NCBI GenBank assembly: GCA_036506795.1
Contig: DASXRC010000018.1
Coordinates: 1-64,000 of the forward strand
Source of the DNA: DASXRC01 sp036506795
GTDB taxonomy: Bacteria > Actinomycetota > Actinomycetes > Mycobacteriales > Micromonosporaceae
Direction of reading: 5' to 3'
DNA length: 64,000 nt
Shown here one piece after another: positions 58,577 through 64,000 of the stretch. A model generated the notes under the pieces. That model saw only the letters and a list, made by a program, of their open reading frames with translations. It ran no database searches and was not told the DNA's origin. Made by a program: the position numbers and the translations under genes. Position 1 is the first letter of the stretch, and each line of letters begins with the position of its first letter.

Positions 58577-58671
58577 GTGGCCGGACAGTAGCGCGTGTCG
58601 GAGCCCGCCCGCGGGCCTCGCGCACGGTATGGTGTCGAACACACGTACGGCGGTGGGCGAGGGAGGCGGCG

Positions 58672-59202
58672 TTGCGCGTGCTCGGCGTCGACCCCGGGCT
58701 CACCCGCTGCGGCGTCGGCGTCGTCGAGGGCCGGCCCGGCCGGCCGTGCACGCTCCTCGGGTACTTCGTCATCACGACCGACCCGGCCGACGACGTCGCG
58801 CTGCGGCTGCTCGACCTCGACCGGCTGCTGACCGGGCTGATCGTCGAGCACCGGCCGGAGAGCGTGGCGGTGGAGCGCGTGTTCAGCCAACACAACGTGC
58901 GCACGGTGATGGGCACCGCACAGGCCGGCGCGGTTGCCGTGCTGGCCGCGGCGCGGGCCGGGCTGCCGGTGCAGACGTACACGCCGAGCGAGGTGAAGGC
59001 GGCCGTGACCGGGTCCGGCCAGGCGGACAAGGCGCAGGTGACCGCCATGGTGACCCGGCTGCTGCGGATGGAGGCGCCGCCGCGGCCCGCGGACGCCGCG
59101 GACGCGCTGGCGCTGGCCATCTGCCACGTCTGGCGCGGTGGCAGCCGCGCGCGGCTGGCCGCCGCCGCGGCTCGCGCCGGTGGAACGGGAGGGGTGCGGT
59201 GA
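58672..59202 (+). CDS. ruvC: Holliday junction resolvase RuvC
   Basis: The 176-residue endonuclease has D7 in VLGVDPGLT, E68 in VAVERVFSQHN, and the C-terminal acidic pair in RPADAADALALAICH. It cuts Holliday junctions as a dimer. The TTG start with GGGAGG upstream is typical for the gene in actinobacteria. RuvA overlaps its stop (GTGA). Confidence 0.95.
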   Translation: MRVLGVDPGLTRCGVGVVEGRPGRPCTLLGYFVITTDPADDVALRLLDLDRLLTGLIVEHRPESVAVERVFSQHNVRTVMGTAQAGAVAVLAAARAGLPVQTYTPSEVKAAVTGSGQADKAQVTAMVTRLLRMEAPPRPADAADALALAICHVWRGGSRARLAAAAARAGGTGGVR

Positions 59203-59801
59203 TCGCGAGCGTGCGCGGCCGGGTGGCCGCGGTCTCCCCGGAGGGCGTGGTCATCGAGGTCGGCGGGGTCGGCCTCACGGTGCAATGCGCGCCCGGCACG
59301 ATCGCCGGGCTGCGGGTCGGCGAGCCGGCGCGGCTGGCGACGAGCCTCGTCGTGCGCGAGGACTCGCTGACGCTGTACGGCTTCGCCGACGACGACGAGA
59401 AGCACCTCTTCGAGCTGCTGCAGACCGCGAGCGGGGTTGGGCCGCGCCTGGCTCAGGCGGTGCTCGCCGTGCACAGCCCGGACGTGGTCCGCAAGGCCAT
59501 CGCCAACGGGGACACGGCGACGCTGACCCGGGTGCCGGGCATCGGCAGGAAGGGCGCCGAGCGGCTCGTGTTGGAGCTGCGCGACCGGATCGGGCCGGTC
59601 TCGATCGGCCGCGACGGCGCGACCGGCATCGTGGGCGCGGTCTGGCAGGAGCAGGTGCGCCAGGCGCTCGTCGGGCTCGGCTGGACCTCCGGGCAGGCCG
59701 ACCAGGCAGTGGCGGCGGTGGCGGAGACGGTCGACGGTGAGGTCCAGACGGTGCCGGTGCTGCTCAAGCACGCGATCCGGCTGCTGGGCAGGGCCAGGTG
59801 A
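59199..59801 (+). CDS. ruvA: Holliday junction branch migration protein RuvA
   Basis: The 200-residue protein has the N-terminal beta-barrel (VIASVRGRVAAVSPEGVVIE), the tandem helix-hairpin-helix parts LLQTASGVGPRLAQAVLAV near 72 and LTRVPGIGRKGAERLVLEL near 107, and the C-terminal RuvB-binding helices. It grips the four-way junction and loads RuvB. It is coupled to ruvC and ruvB by GTGA overlaps. Confidence 0.95.
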   Translation: MIASVRGRVAAVSPEGVVIEVGGVGLTVQCAPGTIAGLRVGEPARLATSLVVREDSLTLYGFADDDEKHLFELLQTASGVGPRLAQAVLAVHSPDVVRKAIANGDTATLTRVPGIGRKGAERLVLELRDRIGPVSIGRDGATGIVGAVWQEQVRQALVGLGWTSGQADQAVAAVAETVDGEVQTVPVLLKHAIRLLGRAR

Positions 59802-60850
59802 GCGAGCGACTCGTCTCCGCGTACGCGGACGACGCCGAACGCGACGCCGAGGCGAGCGTCCGGCCCCGGCGGCTGTCCGAGCTGATCGGGCAGCACCGCG
59901 TACGCGAGCAACTGGAGCTGTTGCTCGGCAGCGCGCTCCGCCGCGGTCGCCCGCCGGACCACATCCTGCTCTCCGGGGCGCCCGGGCTGGGCAAGACGAC
60001 CATCGCCATGATCGTCTCGGCGGAGCTCGGCGCCGGTCTGCGCATCACCAGCGGTCCCGCGATCGAGCGCTCCGGCGACCTGGCCGCGGTGCTGACCGGC
60101 TTGTCCGCCGGCGACGTGCTGTTCATCGACGAGATCCACCGCATCGCGAAACCGGCCGAGGAGCTGCTCTACAGCGCGATGGAGGACTACCGCGTCGACG
60201 TGGTGGTCGGCAAGGGCCCCGGCGCCACGGCGATCCCGCTGGACGTCGAGCCGTTCACCCTGGTCGGCGCCACGACCCGGTCCGGCCTGCTCACGGGCCC
60301 GATGCGGGACCGGTTCGGGTTCACCGGGCATCTCGACTTCTACCCGGCCGAGGAGCTGGAGCGGCTCGTGGACCGGTCGGCCGGCATCCTCGGCGTCCCG
60401 GTGACCCCGGAGGGCGCGGCCGAGATCGCGGGCCGGTCCCGGGGCACGCCGAGGATCGCCAACCGGCTGCTGCGCCGGGTCCGGGACTACGCCGAGGTGC
60501 GCGCCGACGGAGTCGTCACCCTCGAGACGGCCCGGGCGGCGCTGCGGGTGTACGACGTGGACGAGGCCGGCCTGGACCGGCTCGACCGGGCTGTGCTCTC
60601 GGCGCTCGTGGACTCGTTCGGCGGGGGCCCCGTCGGCCTGTCCACGCTGGCCGTGGCGGTGGGGGAGCTGCCCGACACCGTCGAGGAGGTGTGCGAGCCG
60701 TTCTTGGTCCGGGCCGGACTGTTGGCCAGGACGCCGCGCGGCCGGGTGGCGACCGCGGCGGGGTGGCGCCACCTCGGGCGTACGCCGCCAAATGGTATTT
60801 TTGGGGGCGGTGCCGACGCGGCACCCGGCCTGTTCACGGTCGACCCGTGA
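59798..60850 (+). CDS. ruvB: Holliday junction branch migration helicase RuvB
   Basis: The 350-residue AAA+ ATPase has Walker A GAPGLGKTT at 60-68, Walker B FIDEIHR near 109 and a winged helix at the C-terminus, with the arginine-finger segment near RGTPRIANRLLRR. It drives branch migration with RuvA. The GTG start overlaps the RuvA stop. The end region is rich in glycine (GIFGGGADAAP), as in other actinobacterial RuvB. Confidence 0.96.
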   Translation: MSERLVSAYADDAERDAEASVRPRRLSELIGQHRVREQLELLLGSALRRGRPPDHILLSGAPGLGKTTIAMIVSAELGAGLRITSGPAIERSGDLAAVLTGLSAGDVLFIDEIHRIAKPAEELLYSAMEDYRVDVVVGKGPGATAIPLDVEPFTLVGATTRSGLLTGPMRDRFGFTGHLDFYPAEELERLVDRSAGILGVPVTPEGAAEIAGRSRGTPRIANRLLRRVRDYAEVRADGVVTLETARAALRVYDVDEAGLDRLDRAVLSALVDSFGGGPVGLSTLAVAVGELPDTVEEVCEPFLVRAGLLARTPRGRVATAAGWRHLGRTPPNGIFGGGADAAPGLFTVDP

Positions 60851-60989
60851 TCCGAACGTGATCTATGCCGCGTTCGGCGTTCTCAGGGTCACCGACTAGA
60901 CTCGCCGCGGTCCGAACAGGACGTGAACCCAGCCACCGGAGGCGCGCCCCCTTCACGCGCCGCGGGGCCAACCGGAAGGTCGACACACC

Positions 60990-61343
60990 GTGCTCAAGGC
61001 AGCGTCCTCCTCTGGCGGCGGCAGCTTCCTGCCGCTGCTCCTGATCATTCTGCTGTTCGGCGCCATGTACTTCATGATGATCCGCCCGCAGCAGCGGCGG
61101 CGTCGGGAGGCTCAGCAGATGCAGTCGACGCTGGGCCCCGGCGACGAGATCGTCACGATCGGCGGGCTCTACGGCACCGTCGTCGACGCCGATGATGAGA
61201 CCGTCACGCTCGAGATCGCCCCCGGCGTACACACCCGGTACGCCCGCGGCGCGGTCGCCCGCGTCGTGAACTCGGCGTCGAGCGCCGACGACGACGACGT
61301 CGAGCCCGTCGAGTCCCCGGTCCAGTCCGAGAAGACCGACTGA
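60990..61343 (+). CDS. yajC: Preprotein translocase accessory protein YajC
   Basis: The 117-residue protein has one membrane helix (about 12-30, FLPLLLIILLFGAMYFMM), then the RPQQRRRREAQ motif and a small soluble domain with LGPGDEIVTIGGLYGTVV near 48, and an acidic tail. YajC works with SecD and SecF at the translocon. The start is GTG, after a 139-base gap from ruvB that holds the promoter. SecD follows 22 bases after its stop. Confidence 0.92.
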   Translation: MLKAASSSGGGSFLPLLLIILLFGAMYFMMIRPQQRRRREAQQMQSTLGPGDEIVTIGGLYGTVVDADDETVTLEIAPGVHTRYARGAVARVVNSASSADDDDVEPVESPVQSEKTD

Positions 61344-61365
61344 CGCACAGGGAGACTCGACAACC

Positions 61366-63189
61366 GTGGCACCACCTCAGGGACAGATGCGCCCCGGGCG
61401 GCAGTTGGCCGCGCTCGCGCTCCTCTTCGCCATCCTGTACGCGCTGGTCTTCTTCGCGGGCGCGAAGGGGAGCATTGGCGACCGGCTGGCGCCACGGTTG
61501 GGCCTCGACCTCGTCGGCGGCACCCGGGTGACCCTCAACGCGAAGACCCAGAACGGCAAGGCACCGTCGCAGGACAATCTGGAGCTCGCCAGGCAGATCA
61601 TCGAGAGCCGGGTCAACGCCCGCGGCGTGACCGAGGCCGAGGTCGTCACCGAGGGCAACAGCAACATCGTCATCTCCGTCGCGGGCGAGAGCCGGGACGA
61701 GCTGAAGCAGGTCGGCCAGCCGGCGGAGCTGCGCTTCCGCAAGCTCCTCAAGGCGACCGGCGACACCGGCGCCCAGCCGGAGCCGACCGGCAGCGCGACG
61801 CCCTCGCCCAACGGCAGCGCGACGCCGACACCGAGCGCGAGCGGCAGCGCGACGCCGTCCGCCAGCCCCAGCGCGACGCCGTCCGCCAGCCCCACCCCGT
61901 CCGGCAGCCCCACCGCGGCACCGCCGGCGGTCAACCAGACGATCGAGCAGCAGCGTGAGGCGATCAAGAAGAAGGTCGGCACCGCGGCCTGGAACGCGGC
62001 CGCCGGGCTGCAGGCGCCGGCCCAGCCCGGAGATCCGGCGCTGGCGCCGTTCAAGAACCTGACGTCCGACGAGGTGGCCGCCCTTCCGACCAATATCCAG
62101 TTCAACGTCCCCGAGATCACCTGCAGCAAGCTCAACGCCCGGCCGGCCGGCTCGATCTCGGACCCGAAGCAGCAGGCCGTGGCGTGTGAGGGACCGTCAA
62201 AGTACCTGATGGACGTGTCCAAGGTGCTGGGCACCGACGTCGACGACGCCAACGCCGTCATCGAGCAGGGCACCAGCCGGTGGGTGGTCAGCCTCGACTT
62301 CACCGGCTCCGGCCAGGGAAAGTGGACCGCGCTGACCCGGGAGGCCTACAACAACGAGGGCCAGGCCTGCTCCCAGGACGTCGTCGACGAGAACGGCCGG
62401 TGCCGGGTCGCGGTCGTGCTCGACAACGAGGTCGTCTCCTCGCCGGCGATCCAGGGCGTGCTCACCAGCAAGTCGCAGATCACCGGCGACTTCACCCGCA
62501 AGGACGCCGACCTGCTCGCCAGCCAGCTGCGCTTCGGCGCACTGCCGCTGACGTTCACCCCGAGCGAAGCGGAGAGCGTCTCCGCCACCCTCGGCACCGA
62601 GCACCTCAGGGCCGGCCTGCTCGCCGCCGGCGTCGGCATGATCCTGCTCGCCATCTACGCGTTCTTCTACTACCGCCTGCTCGGCACCGTCATCTTCCTG
62701 AGCCTGATCCTGTCCGGCCTGCTCGTGTTCGGCGCGCTGGTCCTCCTCGGCCGGCAGATCGGGTTCACGCTGACCCTGGCCGGCATAGCGGGCTTCATCG
62801 TGTCCCTCGGCGTCGCCGCGGACTCGTTCGTCATCTACTTCGAACGCCTCAAGGACGAGATACGCGAGGGCCGAACACCGCGGAGCGCCGTGCCCCGGGC
62901 CTGGGCGCGCGCCCGGCGTACGATCATCTCGGCCAACGTGATCTCGGTGCTGGCGGCCGTGGTGCTGTACCTCGTGTCGGTGGGCTCGGTGCGGGGCTTC
63001 GCCTTCGCGCTCGGGCTGGCGACGGTGCTCGACCTGGTGGTCGTGTTCCTGTTCCGGCATCCGATCATGACGATGTTCGCGCGCACGCCGGCGTTCCTGT
63101 CGCCGCGGGTCAGCGGGCTGGGCCGGGTGCTCCAGCGCGAGGACAAGCCCGCCCCGGCCACCGGCCGCGCCAAACCCAAGGAGGCGTGA
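61366..63189 (+). CDS. secD: Protein translocase subunit SecD
   Basis: The 607-residue protein has an N-terminal helix (residues 10-30), the motif RLGLDLVGGTRVTLN near 45, a large extracytoplasmic part and five further helices after about 400 with ATVLDLVVVF at the end. SecD with SecF uses the proton gradient to help secretion. The extracytoplasmic P1 region carries a Ser/Thr/Pro/Ala-rich insert (about residues 138-187) made of short repeats such as GSATPSPNGSATPTPS. The insert is absent from most SecD and is probably a flexible linker. The GTG start has GGGAGA upstream. Confidence 0.93.
   Translation: MAPPQGQMRPGRQLAALALLFAILYALVFFAGAKGSIGDRLAPRLGLDLVGGTRVTLNAKTQNGKAPSQDNLELARQIIESRVNARGVTEAEVVTEGNSNIVISVAGESRDELKQVGQPAELRFRKLLKATGDTGAQPEPTGSATPSPNGSATPTPSASGSATPSASPSATPSASPTPSGSPTAAPPAVNQTIEQQREAIKKKVGTAAWNAAAGLQAPAQPGDPALAPFKNLTSDEVAALPTNIQFNVPEITCSKLNARPAGSISDPKQQAVACEGPSKYLMDVSKVLGTDVDDANAVIEQGTSRWVVSLDFTGSGQGKWTALTREAYNNEGQACSQDVVDENGRCRVAVVLDNEVVSSPAIQGVLTSKSQITGDFTRKDADLLASQLRFGALPLTFTPSEAESVSATLGTEHLRAGLLAAGVGMILLAIYAFFYYRLLGTVIFLSLILSGLLVFGALVLLGRQIGFTLTLAGIAGFIVSLGVAADSFVIYFERLKDEIREGRTPRSAVPRAWARARRTIISANVISVLAAVVLYLVSVGSVRGFAFALGLATVLDLVVVFLFRHPIMTMFARTPAFLSPRVSGLGRVLQREDKPAPATGRAKPKEA
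61789..61920 (+). repeat. Short in-gene repeats in secD
   Basis: The segment CAGCGCGACGCC recurs four times within about 100 bases and encodes the Ser-Ala-Thr-Pro stretches. Such sequence expands and shrinks easily by slippage, so its length probably differs between related strains. Confidence 0.65.
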
Positions 63190-63195
63190 CCCACG

Positions 63196-64000
63196 ATGAG
63201 CGGTCTCGCTACGCGCCTGTACCGAGGCGAAGCCGGCCTCAACGTCATCGGCAAGCGCAGGGTGTGGTTTGGGGTGGCCGGCGCGGTCGTGCTCATCGCG
63301 ATCCTGAGCATCGCGCTGCGCGGGTTCAGCCTGGGCATCGAGTTCAAGGGCGGCAACGAGTTCCAGGTCCCGGCGAGCGTGGGCACCATGCAGCGGGTCG
63401 AGGACGAGGTGTCCCGCGAGCTCGCCGGGCTGAAGACCACCGAGCCGGCCCGGGTCGTCTCGGCGCAGAAGGTCGGCACCGGGGGCAGCGCCAGCTACCT
63501 CGTGCGCACCTCGCCGCTCAACCAGGCCGACTCCGCCACCGTCAAGGCGGACCTGTCCGACAAGCTCGGCATCCCGGCGAACCAGATCAGCGACAACCGG
63601 GTCAGTCCCGCGTGGGGCCAGCAGGTCACGCAGCGCGCCCTCTACGGTCTGCTGATCTTCGTCGCCCTCGTCATGGTGTACCTCATAGTCCGCTTCGAGT
63701 GGCGGATGGCGGTCGCCGCGGTCGCGTCGCTGGTCCTCGACCTCGTGTTCACCACCGGCGTGTACTCGCTGGTCGGTTTCGAGGTCACGCCGTCGACGAT
63801 CATCGGCTTCCTGACGATTCTCGGCTTCGCGCTCTATGACGTCGTCGTCGTGTTCGACAAGGTCCAGGAGAATACGCGCGGTATCACCGGCAGCAGCAAC
63901 CAGACGTACGCCGAGGCGGCCAACCTCGCGGTCAACCAGACGCTCATGCGGTCGATCAACACCGGCCTGGTCGCGCTGCTCCCGGTCGGTGGTCTGCTGT
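63196..64000 (+). CDS. secF: Protein translocase subunit SecF (partial)
   Basis: The first 268 residues are in the window. They show the N-terminal helix near 25-45, IEFKGGNEFQV near 49, and the helices with FEVTPSTIIGFLTILGFALY near 195, YDVVVVFDKVQENTRG near 214 and NQTLMRSINTGLVALLPV near 248, which are hallmarks of SecF. It starts 6 bases after the secD stop and forms one unit with yajC and secD. The 3' end lies beyond the window. Confidence 0.92.
   Translation, partial: MSGLATRLYRGEAGLNVIGKRRVWFGVAGAVVLIAILSIALRGFSLGIEFKGGNEFQVPASVGTMQRVEDEVSRELAGLKTTEPARVVSAQKVGTGGSASYLVRTSPLNQADSATVKADLSDKLGIPANQISDNRVSPAWGQQVTQRALYGLLIFVALVMVYLIVRFEWRMAVAAVASLVLDLVFTTGVYSLVGFEVTPSTIIGFLTILGFALYDVVVVFDKVQENTRGITGSSNQTYAEAANLAVNQTLMRSINTGLVALLPVGGLL

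Noticed and set aside
1..64000. CRISPR arrays, tRNA or rRNA genes
   Set aside because: No regularly spaced repeats, no cloverleaf with CCA-type end and no rRNA signature were seen on either strand.

Overview
The window is high-GC, densely coding DNA with many GTG starts, strong GGAG-type ribosome sites and stop/start overlaps (GTGA, ATGA). It comes from an actinobacterium. The block thrS - HIT phosphorylase - pgsA - acyltransferase - pimA - pdxS - pdxT - yebC - ruvCAB - yajC - secD - secF follows the gene order known from mycobacteria and relatives, so phosphatidylinositol mannosides are made. A filamentous actinomycete of the Micromonosporaceae type is my best guess, but that is inference from style and repeats.

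Layout. 1-3.4 kb: the end of one gene and an RsbA-like anti-sigma regulator, a small membrane protein, an MFS permease and a YihY protein. 3.5-7.6 kb: a ChaB/Rho_N protein, a radical SAM/SPASM protein, a phytoene-desaturase-like FAD enzyme and an SDR. 7.7-9.8 kb: small minus-strand genes with phage-type features (SAP-like/winged-helix protein, tiny zinc-finger protein, coiled coil), with broken reading frames. 10.1-20.3 kb: one tightly coupled operon of a NodU-type carbamoyltransferase, five glycosyltransferase domains (two of family 9) and the ADP-heptose-type enzymes GmhA, GmhB (fused to a GT9 domain) and HldE, plus an SDR. It ends in a relic of topoisomerase IB. This is the most interesting system here: a heptose-containing, probably carbamoylated glycoconjugate in a Gram-positive.

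20.5-29.8 kb: an AlkZ-like glycosylase, a MOSC protein, RecQ, a MarR regulator with a cysteine tail, a sugar dehydrogenase, GNAT, DUF1206, SDR, a frameshifted EXPERA-type membrane protein, and a holin-X/DUF3618/DUF4235 membrane operon. 29.9-32.1 kb: an LprG-like lipoprotein with a P55-like MFS exporter, matching the mycobacterial lipid-export pair. 32.2-37.3 kb: trans-aconitate methyltransferase, adenosine deaminase, a repeat-rich intergenic hairpin, a two-component system and a cyclopropane-fatty-acid synthase homologue.

37.4-64 kb: the conserved thrS-to-secF block. It is interrupted by an MBL hydrolase, an MFS permease, a GH2 beta-galactosidase and an EF-G-like GTPase between thrS and pgsA, and by an Excalibur protein, an aminotransferase, an MFS pump with its TetR regulator and a cupin between yebC and ruvC. 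Several long inverted repeats (39.8, 55.6, 34.1, 10.06 kb) lie between genes. I saw no rRNA, tRNA, CRISPR array or intact insertion sequence.
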